Source: Pelagihabitans sp947500445 (GTDB lineage: Bacteria > Bacteroidota > Bacteroidia > Flavobacteriales > Flavobacteriaceae). From it: 64,000 bases of DNA. The first letter of the stretch is position 1; each line of letters begins with the position of its first letter. Position numbers and translations under genes: made by a program. Location of the stretch: the NCBI RefSeq assembly GCF_050589625.1, contig NZ_JBNGOP010000010.1, positions 1 through 64,000 of the forward strand, in the 5' to 3' direction. Shown in pieces: positions 1 through 9,334 of this stretch. The notes under the pieces are model-generated. The model saw nothing but the letters and a program-made list of their open reading frames with translations. It searched no databases and was not told the origin of the DNA.

Positions 1-77
1 ACAAACTCGACGTCATGTTCACGGCCTTTATCTATATCGCCCTGATTTTCGATGCAATTAGTGTTAACACGCCCTAG
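1..77 (+). CDS. 3' end of an unidentified gene (partial)
   Basis: A reading frame open from the window edge ends at a TAG at 75-77. The 24 visible residues are mostly hydrophobic (they include FTAFIYIALIF) and look like a C-terminal membrane helix. The gene converges on the efflux operon, with only 12 bases between the two stop codons. Too little is present to name a family. Confidence 0.4.
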   Translation, partial: KLDVMFTAFIYIALIFDAISVNTP

Positions 78-89
78 AAAACATATTGT

Positions 90-3000
90 TTATGCCGCTT
101 CTTCCAGTAAGGGTCCGGATTCTTTGGAGGTATCCGGATTTCGAAGGTTTCGTAAACCGGTTTTTATGCGGTAGGTAATGTTAAAGAGTACGGGCACCAC
201 GATTAAGGTTAAAAAAGTAGCCACGATCAGGCCGAAGATTACCGTCCAGGCCAGGGGTCCCCAGAAAATTACATTATCCCCACCCATATAAACTTTAGGG
301 TTTCCGGTAGCGAACAACGAAAAGAAATCGATGTTCAAACCTATCGCCAAAGGAATCAGTCCCAAGACCGTGGTAATGGCGGTCAAGATTACCGGGCGAA
401 GTCTTGCCTTCCCGGCCTTGGTAATTACTTTGGTTACCTGCTCCATGTTCAAAAGGTCCTTGTCGTCCATACCCAGCTTTACTTTTTTACGGTCGATCAA
501 TATTTGCGTATAATCGAGTAGCACCACCCCGTTGTTCACCACGATTCCTGCCAAGGAAATAATGCCCATCATAGTCATCATGATCACAAACGACCAACCG
601 GTCAGCATTAGGCCGCCAAAAACACCGATAAAACTTAGAAAGATGGCGATCATAATGATCAATGGTTTTGAAATGCCACCGAACTGGAAGATCAAAATCA
701 ACATGATCAATCCCAATCCGGAGAAGAACGCTCCCACCAAAAATTGCTGTTGCTTGTTCTGTTCCTCGATCTGACCGGTAAAGTCTATTTTAACGTTCTC
801 GGGCAGGCCTTTGAAATCATTCATTTCTTCTTCGATTTCGGCAACGATGGCACCCGCATCACTAAAACCGGGTTTCAGCTGGGAGTAGACCGTTACGATC
901 CGTTTTTTGTCCTTGTGCTTGATCGCACTAAAGCCGGATGAATTTCGCTGTTTGGCGACCGCCGATACCGGAACCTCTTTTATTTGCCCGGAAGCCTGGT
1001 CCCTAAAAATGATGTTTTGGTTGAAAAGGGCGTTACGATTGTAGCGCAGGTCTTCGTTAAAGCGCACATTGATATCGTAATCTTCCCCATCGACCTTATA
1101 TACTCCGGCTTTTTCCCCAAATAGCGACCGCCGTAACTGCTGTCCTACCTGGCCTACGGAAACGCCTAGTTCCCCAGCCTTTTCGCGGTCGACCACAACT
1201 TGCATGGAAGGTTTGCTCTTATTGACATCTATCTTCAATTCTTCGATGCCGGCAATGTTTTTGGTATTGATGAAATTTCGGATATCCTCGGCGGTATTGA
1301 TCAACTCCGTATAGTCTTTCCCCTCCAATTCGATGTTGATGGGATATCCTGCGGGCGGACCGTTATAGTCCTTTTCAACGGAAATGGCCACACCGGGATA
1401 TACGCCCGTGAGTTCCTCTTGTATTTCCTTCCGTAGTTCCTCGGTATCTCGGCCGTCGCGGTATTTGAATTCCCGCATCGACACGGTAACCTTGCCCCGA
1501 TGGGGCATTTCAGCAGATGAACCACCGTCCGTTTGAGGGTTCCCGGCACCTTCCCCTACTTGGGAAACGGCCGACTCTACCAGATAGTTAAAATCCCCAT
1601 CCATGTATTTGGGCCTGCGCGTTACGGCATACACCCTTTCTTCGATTTCCTTGGTCAAGGCATCGGTTTTCTCGATGGAGGTTCCCTGAGGGTATTCGAT
1701 GTATGCATAAATTTCGTTCGGGGTATTGTCCGGAAAGAATTCTATTTTGGTCCGCCCACTGCCGACCGACATGCCGAAAAGCATAAACACCGCGATCAGC
1801 ATAATAAACGTGATGCCAAAATACCAATAGACATTACCGCCCCTCAGCGCATGTTTGATCCTGCGTTCGTACCAGTTTTCGAAACGGACCATTGTTTTAC
1901 TTTGAAAACGGATCGCCCATTTTTTAAGTGCATACTTGTAGACCCAGAACAGGATCGCCGTAATGATCATTACACTTCCCAAAGCCCTCATGCTGCCACC
2001 AAAAATGAGAATGAACAGCCCAAAACCCCCCAAAATGGAACTAATACGGATCAGCTGTTTTACGGAAAGTTCTTTTTCCCCGATTTCCATATATTGGGAA
2101 ACCAACATGGAGTTCATGAAAATGGCTACAAATAGGGAGGAGCCCAAAACTACGGATAACGTAATCGGAAAATAGATCATAAACTGGCCAAATATGCCCG
2201 GCCAAAGCCCTAAGGGTACAAATGCAGCTACGGTCGTTAAGGTAGATATGATAATGGGAAATGCAATTTCGCCGATACCCTTTTTGGCGGCCTCCGTACG
2301 GCTCATGCCCTCGCTCATCAATCGGTAAACGTTTTCGACCACCACAATACCGTTATCCACCATCATACCGAGGCCCATGATCATTCCAAAAAGGATCATG
2401 GTGTTCAAGGTGTAGCCCAAATTGTTCAATATCATAAATGACATGAACATCGACATGGGTATGGCGAAGCCTACAAACAGGGCATTTCGAAATCCTAAAA
2501 AGAACATTAACACGGTAACCACCAGAATGATCCCGAAAATAATGTTGTTTACCAGATCGTCTACCTGGTTCAAGGTCCTGCCGGAAGAGTCATTGGCGAT
2601 GGTGATGTTTAAACTCGCCGGATAATAGTTTTCTTGTGCCTCCTTCACCAATTCCCGAACCTTGGTAGTGGCCTCGATCATGTTTTTTCCCGAGCGTTTT
2701 TTGATATCTAGCATCACCACGCTCTTCCCAAATTCCCGGGCATAGGTGGTTTTTTCTTCCTCATCAAAGGATATTTGGGCAATATCCTTTAAATATACCG
2801 CTCCGTTTTCCGATTTTACCACAAAGTCGTTCAGCTGCCTGGGATCTTTGATCTCTCCCAATATCCGAATGGTACGGCGTTGCCCTCCCGACTGGATGTT
2901 ACCGGCCGACATGGTGGTATTTCCATTGCTGATTGCCCCGATAACATCTTGAAAGCTGATTTTTGCAGCCATCATTTTATAAACGTCCACAGCAATTTCA

Positions 3001-3602
3001 ACTTCTTTTTCCTGGGCGCCGCGAATGCTGACTTCCTTTATTTGAGGAAGGTCTTCCACCTCGTCTTGCATGTATTCCGCAAACTCCTTCAATTTTTCCA
3101 CCGGATAATCTCCGGTAAAATTGACGTTCATTATCGGGAATGATTCGGAGAGGTTCAGGTCGAAAACATTTGGTTCTACCTTTGCGTTATTGAAGGTAGG
3201 CCAATCCTCGCTGGCCTTTTCTCCGTCCACTTCGTCCTTGATTTTTTGCTTGGCCTGCTCCACCGTCAGCTCTTCATCGAACTCAATGGTGATTATGGAA
3301 TAATCTTCCTGAGAAGTAGAAGTTACCTTTACCACATTGCTAACGTTCTTTAAGCGATCTTCTAGGGGATCGGTAATCAAACGTTCCACATCTTCGGCGG
3401 TATTTCCGGGATAAGGCGTGCTTACGTAGATTTTGGTTTCTACGATTTCCGGAAAATCTTCCCGGGGCATCGCAAAGTACGACTTGAGACCGAACCATAG
3501 GAATAGGGCGATCATTACATAGATTACCGACGGATTGTCTATTGCCCAGGACGATAAACGAAATTCCTTATCGGCGTTTTTCTTTTGCTTACTACTGCTC
3601 AT
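90..3602 (-). CDS. RND efflux transporter, inner-membrane permease (AcrB/HAE1-like)
   Basis: Proton-driven tripartite efflux pump subunit of 1170 residues. It shows the RND plan: a first membrane helix near residue 30, a large periplasmic loop, helices at about 355-510, a second periplasmic loop and a C-terminal helix bundle. The helix-4 motif reads MMVDNGIVVVENVYR, so the second Asp of the Asp-Asp pair used for proton relay in AcrB is Asn here; helix 10 carries GIVVNNGVVLLDY. It is about 120 residues longer than AcrB. The extra length includes a hydrophobic insertion around residues 520-565 and a short insert near the C-terminus. The start overlaps the stop of the adaptor gene by 4 bases, so the two are translationally coupled. 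Substrate is unknown; drug, detergent or metabolite export are all possible. The family call is secure. Confidence 0.93.
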   Translation of the reverse strand: MSSSKQKKNADKEFRLSSWAIDNPSVIYVMIALFLWFGLKSYFAMPREDFPEIVETKIYVSTPYPGNTAEDVERLITDPLEDRLKNVSNVVKVTSTSQEDYSIITIEFDEELTVEQAKQKIKDEVDGEKASEDWPTFNNAKVEPNVFDLNLSESFPIMNVNFTGDYPVEKLKEFAEYMQDEVEDLPQIKEVSIRGAQEKEVEIAVDVYKMMAAKISFQDVIGAISNGNTTMSAGNIQSGGQRRTIRILGEIKDPRQLNDFVVKSENGAVYLKDIAQISFDEEEKTTYAREFGKSVVMLDIKKRSGKNMIEATTKVRELVKEAQENYYPASLNITIANDSSGRTLNQVDDLVNNIIFGIILVVTVLMFFLGFRNALFVGFAIPMSMFMSFMILNNLGYTLNTMILFGMIMGLGMMVDNGIVVVENVYRLMSEGMSRTEAAKKGIGEIAFPIIISTLTTVAAFVPLGLWPGIFGQFMIYFPITLSVVLGSSLFVAIFMNSMLVSQYMEIGEKELSVKQLIRISSILGGFGLFILIFGGSMRALGSVMIITAILFWVYKYALKKWAIRFQSKTMVRFENWYERRIKHALRGGNVYWYFGITFIMLIAVFMLFGMSVGSGRTKIEFFPDNTPNEIYAYIEYPQGTSIEKTDALTKEIEERVYAVTRRPKYMDGDFNYLVESAVSQVGEGAGNPQTDGGSSAEMPHRGKVTVSMREFKYRDGRDTEELRKEIQEELTGVYPGVAISVEKDYNGPPAGYPINIELEGKDYTELINTAEDIRNFINTKNIAGIEELKIDVNKSKPSMQVVVDREKAGELGVSVGQVGQQLRRSLFGEKAGVYKVDGEDYDINVRFNEDLRYNRNALFNQNIIFRDQASGQIKEVPVSAVAKQRNSSGFSAIKHKDKKRIVTVYSQLKPGFSDAGAIVAEIEEEMNDFKGLPENVKIDFTGQIEEQNKQQQFLVGAFFSGLGLIMLILIFQFGGISKPLIIMIAIFLSFIGVFGGLMLTGWSFVIMMTMMGIISLAGIVVNNGVVLLDYTQILIDRKKVKLGMDDKDLLNMEQVTKVITKAGKARLRPVILTAITTVLGLIPLAIGLNIDFFSLFATGNPKVYMGGDNVIFWGPLAWTVIFGLIVATFLTLIVVPVLFNITYRIKTGLRNLRNPDTSKESGPLLEEAA

Positions 3603-4780
3603 AAGACCTCATCTTTTTTGATTTCCACTTTTTGGCCGTCCTTTACGCTCCTCGCACCTTCCTTCACTAGCTGATCCCCATCGGCAATACCGGAAAGTAC
3701 CTCCACCATACTTCCCTGATTTCTACCAGTGGTAATGATCGATTTGTTCACGACCGCTTTGTTGTCCTCGCCGGAAGTATCGGCAACGTATACGTATTGC
3801 TGTCCTTCGGCGTTCTCGGAAATAATGCTTTGGGGGACTACCACGGCTTTCTCATTGGTATAGTCGTTAATGTTCACCTTTGCGGTCAGGTTCGGTTTAA
3901 TGGTGCCGTTTTTGTTCGGTACCGGAATTTCCACGGTAAACGCACGATTGCTAGGGTTGATGAAATTTCCGGTCTGTCTTATTTTCGTTACTACCGTATC
4001 GCCCAATACCGGAAAGTACACTTGTGCTTCCTTGCCTTTTTTGATATCGCCAAGATAACTTTCGGGCACATCTACTTCAATGTACATATCGGAAAGGTTG
4101 ACGATGCGGAACACCTCGGAACTGGGACCGGGCGATACTACCGTTCCTTGATCTTTGATCACATCGTCTATAATTCCGGAAAAGGGTGCCCGTATGGCAG
4201 ATTTTCCCAATTGGCTCTGTACCTGTTTTACCGAGTTTTCATTTGCCTCATAGGTGGCCTTGGCCTGAAGGTATTGAATCTCGGAACCTATTTTCTGTTC
4301 CCATAGCCGTTTCTGGCGCTCGTAGGTGGTTTTGGCAAGTTCGGCCTGGGTCTTTAATTGTGCCAATTGGCTTCCCATACCTCCATCGTCAATGGATGCC
4401 AATAATTGCCCCTTGCTCACACGCTGTCCCTCTTTTACGTATACCCGCTGTAGGGTCCCTGACATTTCGGGATAGATCAACACGTTCTGCTTGGTTTTTA
4501 CATCGCCCTGAAGTTCCAAAAAGTGATCGAACTGTTGCTCTTTTACGGGAAATGTGGTTACCAAGGGTAATTTTTCATTTCCGGCAAAGGTGGCAATGGC
4601 CGAGTCTAGCTGCTGTAGCTGATCGTCCAATTTTTTCTGTTGTTCGGAAAGTTCCGTCTTTTTGGTTCTGATCGCCTCCAAGTTTCCTTGCGCGATCAAA
4701 TCTTCTATCGAAACGGCATTTTGTTCGCCGCAAGAAGAGAGCAGTAGAACGGCCGAGAGTGCGTAAAGTATTTTTCTCAT
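3599..4780 (-). CDS. RND efflux periplasmic adaptor (membrane fusion protein), lipoprotein
   Basis: Adaptor of 393 residues that bridges the RND permease and the TolC-like outer-membrane channel. The N-terminus is a lipoprotein signal with lipobox LSSC, so the mature protein is probably anchored to the inner membrane. A coiled-coil segment (about 35-65) is followed by the barrel-sandwich half-motif VYVKEGQRVSKGQLLASID, an alpha-hairpin (about 135-190), the second half-motif (IRAPFSGIIDDV) and a beta-barrel domain. The order fits HlyD/AcrA-family adaptors. It lies 40 bases downstream of the tolC homologue and overlaps the permease gene by 4 bases. Confidence 0.93.
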   Translation of the reverse strand: MRKILYALSAVLLLSSCGEQNAVSIEDLIAQGNLEAIRTKKTELSEQQKKLDDQLQQLDSAIATFAGNEKLPLVTTFPVKEQQFDHFLELQGDVKTKQNVLIYPEMSGTLQRVYVKEGQRVSKGQLLASIDDGGMGSQLAQLKTQAELAKTTYERQKRLWEQKIGSEIQYLQAKATYEANENSVKQVQSQLGKSAIRAPFSGIIDDVIKDQGTVVSPGPSSEVFRIVNLSDMYIEVDVPESYLGDIKKGKEAQVYFPVLGDTVVTKIRQTGNFINPSNRAFTVEIPVPNKNGTIKPNLTAKVNINDYTNEKAVVVPQSIISENAEGQQYVYVADTSGEDNKAVVNKSIITTGRNQGSMVEVLSGIADGDQLVKEGARSVKDGQKVEIKKDEVL

Positions 4781-4820
4781 GGTAACTTCTTTTTATTGTT
4801 CGTTGGGTGTTGTTTATGAA

Positions 4821-6155
4821 TTATTCGTTTAGGATTACTTCCAGTGCGGTCTTTTTATTGATGACGTCCACCATAGCCGTTAGATAGCCCTGTTGCGCAT
4901 CGTAAAGTTGTGTTTGGGCCTGTCGGAGCTCAAAACTGGTTGCGATACCTTCACTGTATTTTAATTGATTTTTTCTTTCGATACGTTCCGCGAGGCCCAA
5001 ATTTTCCTTTGAGGTATTGTACTGTTCAATGGCCAACGTAAAATCACTTTCGGCCCGGGCCAGCTGCAACCGTATTTGTGCTTCGGCTTCTTGTAACTGT
5101 GTCTTGGCCTTCTCCAAGGCGATTTTGGCACGTTGGGTGGTTGCACTCCTACCCAAAGAGCTAAAGATCGGGATGTTCAGGTCGACACCAAAAGTGGAAA
5201 AATCGAACCATGGTTGACCGCTATCGAAAAAATTGAACTGTTCCCCAAAAGAAGAACTTCCATAATTTACAAAAGCGTCCAAACTGGGCAATGCACGGCT
5301 CTTGGCCTGTTTCCACTCGAAATACCGTTGTTCGTTCAGGTTAATGGCCAACTTATAGTCCACGTTGTTTTCAATGTTGAACACGTCGGCGGCCATTTCC
5401 GAGGCCATTTGTTTTTGCGCGAGGTCATCAAGTTGTTCCTCCAACGTAGTGGGTGCGTCTATCGCGATACCCATTATCAGGTTCAGCATCTGGAGGGTAA
5501 TGTCCTGCAGACGTATGGCGTTCTTCAACTGGTTGTCGATGTTTGAGAGGGTAATCTGTAATTGCTCTACACTCTCCTCATCTCCCAATCCGTTTTCATA
5601 AATTTTCGTTGTCTCGAACAAGTTCTTTTCGAGGTTGGCCTTGTTCTTTTCCAGAATGGCGACGCTTTCCCTTGCCAAGAGTACGTTGCCATAGGCTTCG
5701 GTAACCGCTTTCCGTACCTCCAGTTGGGTCTTCTCCTTATTGTTGGTACTGTAACTCAAAAACGACTTGGTGGCCTGAACACCTACAATATAGGTGCCAT
5801 CAAATATTTTTTGCCGTAACGTGCCGGTGGCGGTCAATGTTTGGGGTACACCAAAAACAACTTCAATGAACTCTCCCGGTGCACCTCCCGCAAGTTCGGC
5901 GGGAATCAGGGATATGGGCTGCTTCAATTGGTTCTGGTAATTTACGCCGGCCGATATCTGCGGTAGACCGGATGCGATGACCTCCCATTTCTGTTTTTGG
6001 GCGTCTATAATATCCCTGTCCGCGTTTATGGCGCTGTAGTTGTTTTCCAAAGCGAACGCAATGGCTTCCTCCAAGGTAAAACTATTGGTATTCTCTTGCG
6101 AATAGCCTATAGTCAATAAAAACAGTGCTATGATTTTTATACAATAACTGCGCAT
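4821..6155 (-). CDS. TolC-family outer-membrane efflux protein
   Basis: Outer-membrane channel of the tripartite pump, 444 residues, with a cleavable signal peptide ending near GYSQ. Two long helical/coiled regions alternate with strand regions, as expected for the duplicated OEP domain; length is normal for the family. The start codon overlaps the stop of the TetR gene (TAATG arrangement), placing regulator and pump in one transcript. Confidence 0.92.
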   Translation of the reverse strand: MRSYCIKIIALFLLTIGYSQENTNSFTLEEAIAFALENNYSAINADRDIIDAQKQKWEVIASGLPQISAGVNYQNQLKQPISLIPAELAGGAPGEFIEVVFGVPQTLTATGTLRQKIFDGTYIVGVQATKSFLSYSTNNKEKTQLEVRKAVTEAYGNVLLARESVAILEKNKANLEKNLFETTKIYENGLGDEESVEQLQITLSNIDNQLKNAIRLQDITLQMLNLIMGIAIDAPTTLEEQLDDLAQKQMASEMAADVFNIENNVDYKLAINLNEQRYFEWKQAKSRALPSLDAFVNYGSSSFGEQFNFFDSGQPWFDFSTFGVDLNIPIFSSLGRSATTQRAKIALEKAKTQLQEAEAQIRLQLARAESDFTLAIEQYNTSKENLGLAERIERKNQLKYSEGIATSFELRQAQTQLYDAQQGYLTAMVDVINKKTALEVILNE

Positions 6156-6760
6156 TATTCTTGATTTGAATTGATGATTCCGTTTAATATCTGTCTTCCT
6201 TTAGGCGTTACGATACCCCGTAAATGGTACTCTAAAAAATAGTCTTCCAAATCGGCGGCCTTAAACTTGCTCGAGGGAAATATTTTGTGGTCTTTTATGG
6301 CAAAGGCTCCGGAATAGTAAATTCGCGATACAAAATCTACATCAATATTGCTTCGGTAAATCCCTAGTTCCAACCCCCGTTTAATGTTCTCGACCACACT
6401 ATCGAACATCAGATCGTATTCCTTTTCCCTTAGATCATCATAGATTTTGGGATAGTATTTTTGTAATTGATATTGTGGGGACGACTTTTCATCCTTAAGA
6501 TGGAGCATTACAAATTTTTTAATCTCGTATAGTTCTTCGATCGGATTTTTTTGAACCGCTATGATATCGTTTATGCCCGATGATATTACTAAAAACAGGT
6601 TGGAGGTGCTTTCTTCCACCAAGTGCGTTTTGTTTTCATAATGGGCATAAATCGTTTTTTTTGATATTCCCATTTCGTTGGCGATATCGTCCATCGTTAC
6701 GCTCTTAAACCCTAAGTTTAGGAACATGTCGGTGGCTTTGACCAAAATTTTTTCTTTCAT
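6155..6760 (-). CDS. TetR/AcrR-family repressor of the efflux operon
   Basis: A 201-residue regulator with an N-terminal helix-turn-helix: the segment VTMDDIANEMGISKKTIYAHY (about 20-40) is the classic TetR recognition region. The C-terminal two thirds are an all-helical ligand domain. It is the first gene of the pump operon, so autoregulation and control of the pump are likely. An inverted repeat and a -7 element lie immediately upstream (separate entries). Confidence 0.92.
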   Translation of the reverse strand: MKEKILVKATDMFLNLGFKSVTMDDIANEMGISKKTIYAHYENKTHLVEESTSNLFLVISSGINDIIAVQKNPIEELYEIKKFVMLHLKDEKSSPQYQLQKYYPKIYDDLREKEYDLMFDSVVENIKRGLELGIYRSNIDVDFVSRIYYSGAFAIKDHKIFPSSKFKAADLEDYFLEYHLRGIVTPKGRQILNGIINSNQE

Positions 6761-6768
6761 AACGAGGG

Positions 6769-6809
6769 CAAATATAGCTAGGGAAACTTAAAACACAGTA
6801 AAAGTTTCC
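6769..6809 (-). promoter_or_regulatory. Promoter -7 element and inverted-repeat operator of the tetR-efflux operon
   Basis: On the minus strand TATATTTG (6776-6769) matches the Bacteroidota -7 consensus TAnnTTTG and sits only 8 bases before the tetR ATG, implying a very short leader. Directly upstream, GGAAACTT (6782-6789) and AAGTTTCC (6802-6809) form an 8-bp inverted repeat with a 12-base spacer covering the -33 region. This is the position expected for TetR autorepression. Binding is inferred. Confidence 0.55.
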
Positions 6810-6993
6810 TGAGTTTTACTTTTTTTTAACGTTTTGTTAAAACCGCTCCTTGCCTATTTAAATCCCTTTTTTATTCGAAAATAGTGTCGATATCGCTTCC
6901 TCACAATGCAAAACTTTTGAACTGTCGGTTTTGGTGGATGAGGTGTGCCAACCAAAGCTGAACCGATTTCGTATAATTTTCCTTTTAGTGCTT

Positions 6994-7419
6994 TCAAACA
7001 TTTTCATCTTCCTCATTTTTTGGTCCTTGCATTCTACCGACATAGGCTTCGTACGCTTTCTCCCCCTCTTCTGCCCAAAAGCGATCGTACATTTCCCATT
7101 TCCCATATTCGCTGTTACATCTTTTTCCCCAACGATTCCTTTTCCGTTCGTTCCTATGCTTGCCATTCGGTTTTTTTGGGCCACGGTCAAATCCTCCAAA
7201 AAGCAACTTTGCCATGATCAATATTCCCAATGCTTGCCAGTAGGTCAGTTGTTGAAGGGCAAAAATGTCGGGCATGAGCCAGTTCCACAAGCGCATAAAA
7301 ATATAGGCGAAAAGCATAATGAATGCGAAGGCCGCCAGCACATAGAAAAATACCCGAACGGCTTTCTTAACTGTGCGTTCCACCTTTCCCTTTACTTGAT
7401 GTTCGATATGTTCTTTCAT
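6994..7419 (-). CDS. Small membrane protein encoded behind an ECF sigma factor
   Basis: A 141-residue protein with a short charged N-terminus, one clear hydrophobic helix (about 22-45, FFYVLAAFAFIMLFAYIF), a second hydrophobic stretch near 60-75 and a basic, then acidic, C-terminal tail. It starts 8 bases after the sigma-factor stop, so the pair is probably co-transcribed. Its role is unknown. The context would fit a membrane partner of the sigma factor, but there is no zinc-finger anti-sigma motif. An overlapping frame (6858-7199) was rejected as a shadow. Confidence 0.75.
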   Translation of the reverse strand: MKEHIEHQVKGKVERTVKKAVRVFFYVLAAFAFIMLFAYIFMRLWNWLMPDIFALQQLTYWQALGILIMAKLLFGGFDRGPKKPNGKHRNERKRNRWGKRCNSEYGKWEMYDRFWAEEGEKAYEAYVGRMQGPKNEEDENV

Positions 7420-7426
7420 GTCATTA

Positions 7427-7963
7427 CTAATTTAAATTTTTTGTCTGTAACGTTTTATATAAAATGGATAGGGCCCTATGTCTTCTGGACATCAATGTCC
7501 CCGTGGAAATGCTCGTTTCCTGCGAAAGGGCCGTATAGGTATATCCTTCAAAATCGATGGCAATAACAACATCCCTATAATGCGGCTTCAAGTTCGCAAT
7601 GGCCGATTTCAAGTTCTTTTGCATTTCCCCGGAATACGAATTGGCGGAAACCCCATAGAGCACTTCGGTAAACGCCACTAATTTCATTTCCATTTCGTCC
7701 TCGAAACCCACATGTTTTTTTCGTGTTCGCATCAAGTCTACCACGGCATTGCGAATGGCATTGTATACGTAACCTGCAACATTGTCGATCGGGGAAAGGC
7801 TATCGGCCCTTGAAAAAAGTTTAAACGCGACGTCCTGTACCACATCTCCCGCATCGCGGTGGGCGGCATCTTCTATTTTTGACGTCACATACTTTTTTAA
7901 GGAATGGTACTCCTCCTTAAAAAAAGCGTTTAACCTATTATGATTTTCGTTTTTAGAAACCAT
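7427..7963 (-). CDS. RNA polymerase sigma factor, ECF type
   Basis: A 178-residue sigma-70-family protein. Region 2 is visible in DAGDVVQDVAFKLF followed by NVAGYVYNAIRNAVVDLMR, and region 4 in LKPHYRDVVIAIDFEGYTY with a helix-turn-helix ending in SRRHRAL. Length is normal for ECF factors. It directs transcription of an unknown regulon. Its only apparent partner is the small membrane protein just downstream. Confidence 0.88.
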   Translation of the reverse strand: MVSKNENHNRLNAFFKEEYHSLKKYVTSKIEDAAHRDAGDVVQDVAFKLFSRADSLSPIDNVAGYVYNAIRNAVVDLMRTRKKHVGFEDEMEMKLVAFTEVLYGVSANSYSGEMQKNLKSAIANLKPHYRDVVIAIDFEGYTYTALSQETSISTGTLMSRRHRALSILYKTLQTKNLN

Positions 7964-8080
7964 TCCCGTAATTTATTCGGCCGCCTCATTTATAGAGACG
8001 AAGGTTTTTCATTGTATTGCATCTTTTTTAAAAAAAGTGCTGAAAAAATAGCCCTTTTCCGTTTATACTTCAAAACAAAA

Positions 8081-8107
8081 AACGACCGTAGCTACTGCTA
8101 TACTTGA
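8081..8107 (+). repeat. Dispersed repeat core, copy 1
   Basis: The core ACCGTAGCTACTGCTATACT (within 8081-8107) is closely matched at 38185-38207 and 60419-60445, and in inverted form at 60307-60330. A flanking A-rich run (AAAACAAAAAACG) is shared with the 60-kb copy. It is non-coding and probably a short interspersed or MITE-like element. Confidence 0.6.
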
Positions 8108-8164
8108 TTTTCCTTTTTCGTCCAAGGAAAAAATGATGGCTTTTTATTTGGGTAATTATAAAGC

Positions 8165-8185
8165 AAAAATGGTATAACCATTTTT
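8165..8185 (+). repeat. Perfect 9-bp hairpin at the end of repeat copy 1
   Basis: AAAAATGGT (8165-8173) and ACCATTTTT (8177-8185) are perfect inverted repeats separated by ATA. The same AATGGTAT/ATACCATT pairing occurs at the left end of the 38-kb element, so the hairpin probably marks an end of the repeat family. With its T tract it could also act as a weak terminator. Confidence 0.5.
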
Positions 8186-8337
8186 TGACTCCTTCCATCT
8201 CGTTTTCACCTCAGGCGCATCAAAGACGTACCGTAAATTGTGGAAGATCCGTGCATTGACCGATTCCAAAAAAAGTTCCTTGCGCTGCGGTTGGAATTAA
8301 ATGGGAATCCGACACTTCGGAATTTTAAAATAGGGCG

Positions 8338-8345
8338 TATTTTTG
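8338..8345 (+). promoter_or_regulatory. -7 promoter element for the polyprenyl synthase gene
   Basis: TATTTTTG matches the Bacteroidota TAnnTTTG consensus 14 bases before the ATG at 8360. No good -33 TTTG was found. The element supports the ATG at 8360 rather than the longer frame beginning at 8240. Confidence 0.4.
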
Positions 8346-8359
8346 AAAAAAATGCGATT

Positions 8360-9334
8360 ATGCACGTTATTGACCAATACCGAACCACCTTTACCGACTA
8401 TTTGTCCCAAAAAACGCAAACGAAAGAACCGGTTAACCTATATGAACCGATTTCCTATATTTTAGAACTGGGCGGAAAGCGGCTACGTCCTATTTTAACC
8501 TTAATGGCCGCAGCACTTTTTGGTGCCGATCATCGTAAAGCTTTGGATGCCGCTTTGGGTATTGAGGTCTTTCACAATTTTTCGTTGGTACATGACGATA
8601 TTATGGATGATGCACCCTTACGCAGGGGGAAGGCCACCGTGCATGAAAAATGGGATGTCAATCGGGGCATTCTTTCCGGTGATGCGATGCTTATTAATGC
8701 TTACCAATTGTTCGAAAGTTACGATGGCCCACTTTTTAAAAATCTGGTAGCCTTGTTCAGCAAAACGGCAATAGAAGTATGTGAAGGGCAACAATATGAT
8801 GTCGATTTTGAGACCCGCGACGATGTTACCATTCCGGAATACCTTAAAATGATCGAGTACAAAACTGCCGTTTTGGTGGCTGCCGCCCTTCAAATGGGTG
8901 CCATGATCGCCGAGGCCGATACTAAAGCGCAGCGGTCGATCTATCAGTTTGGACGCAATTTGGGCATTGCCTTTCAGCTCATGGACGATTATCTCGATGC
9001 TTTCGGAGATCCCAAAACCTTTGGAAAACAGGTAGGGGGGGATATTATCGAAAACAAAAAGACCTATTTGTATTTAAAAGCACTGGAATTGGGTACCGCT
9101 GTCCACCGCAAGGAACTGGTCGATCTGTTTTCCATACAACCACAGGATCCGACCGATAAAATTGCCTCGATCAAAGAGATTTTTGAAACAAGCGGCGCGG
9201 CCGATGCCACTAAAAAAGCAATAAGCGACTACACAGAGGAAGCTTTCGCCGTTTTGGAGCAATTGCAACTGTCAGAAGATAAAAAAAGTATTTTAAAAAC
9301 CTTTGGCGAAAACCTGATGCGACGGAAGGTGTGA
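8360..9334 (+). CDS. Polyprenyl diphosphate synthase (trans-isoprenyl transferase)
   Basis: Head-to-tail prenyltransferase of 324 residues that condenses isopentenyl diphosphate onto an allylic diphosphate, supplying quinone side chains or carotenoid precursor. The first Asp-rich motif is LVHDDIMDDAPLRRG (Asp79, Asp80 and Asp83 of the chosen start), the second is QLMDDYLDAFGD near 205-216, and GGKRLRP near 39-45 binds substrate diphosphate. The frame is open upstream to 8240, but the ATG at 8360 gives the normal family N-terminus and has a -7 element just before it. Product chain length cannot be told from sequence alone; a geranylgeranyl or longer synthase are both possible. Confidence 0.9.
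   Translation: MHVIDQYRTTFTDYLSQKTQTKEPVNLYEPISYILELGGKRLRPILTLMAAALFGADHRKALDAALGIEVFHNFSLVHDDIMDDAPLRRGKATVHEKWDVNRGILSGDAMLINAYQLFESYDGPLFKNLVALFSKTAIEVCEGQQYDVDFETRDDVTIPEYLKMIEYKTAVLVAAALQMGAMIAEADTKAQRSIYQFGRNLGIAFQLMDDYLDAFGDPKTFGKQVGGDIIENKKTYLYLKALELGTAVHRKELVDLFSIQPQDPTDKIASIKEIFETSGAADATKKAISDYTEEAFAVLEQLQLSEDKKSILKTFGENLMRRKV

Larger units (their letters stand above)
7964..8359. other. Intergenic region with one copy of a dispersed repeat
   Basis: This 396-base gap between divergent genes holds no convincing gene. It carries a copy of the CCGTAGCTA repeat (8081-8107), a hairpin at 8165-8185 and the promoter of the downstream prenyl transferase gene. An upstream in-frame extension of that gene into the gap is open but lies before the predicted promoter. 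Confidence 0.6.

Noticed and set aside
1533..2135. 200-codon plus-strand open frame
   Set aside because: Antisense to the RND permease and without recognisable features.
6858..7199. 113-codon minus-strand frame overlapping the small membrane protein
   Set aside because: Overlaps the 6994-7419 gene in another frame; that gene has a clear membrane helix and operon position, this one has neither.
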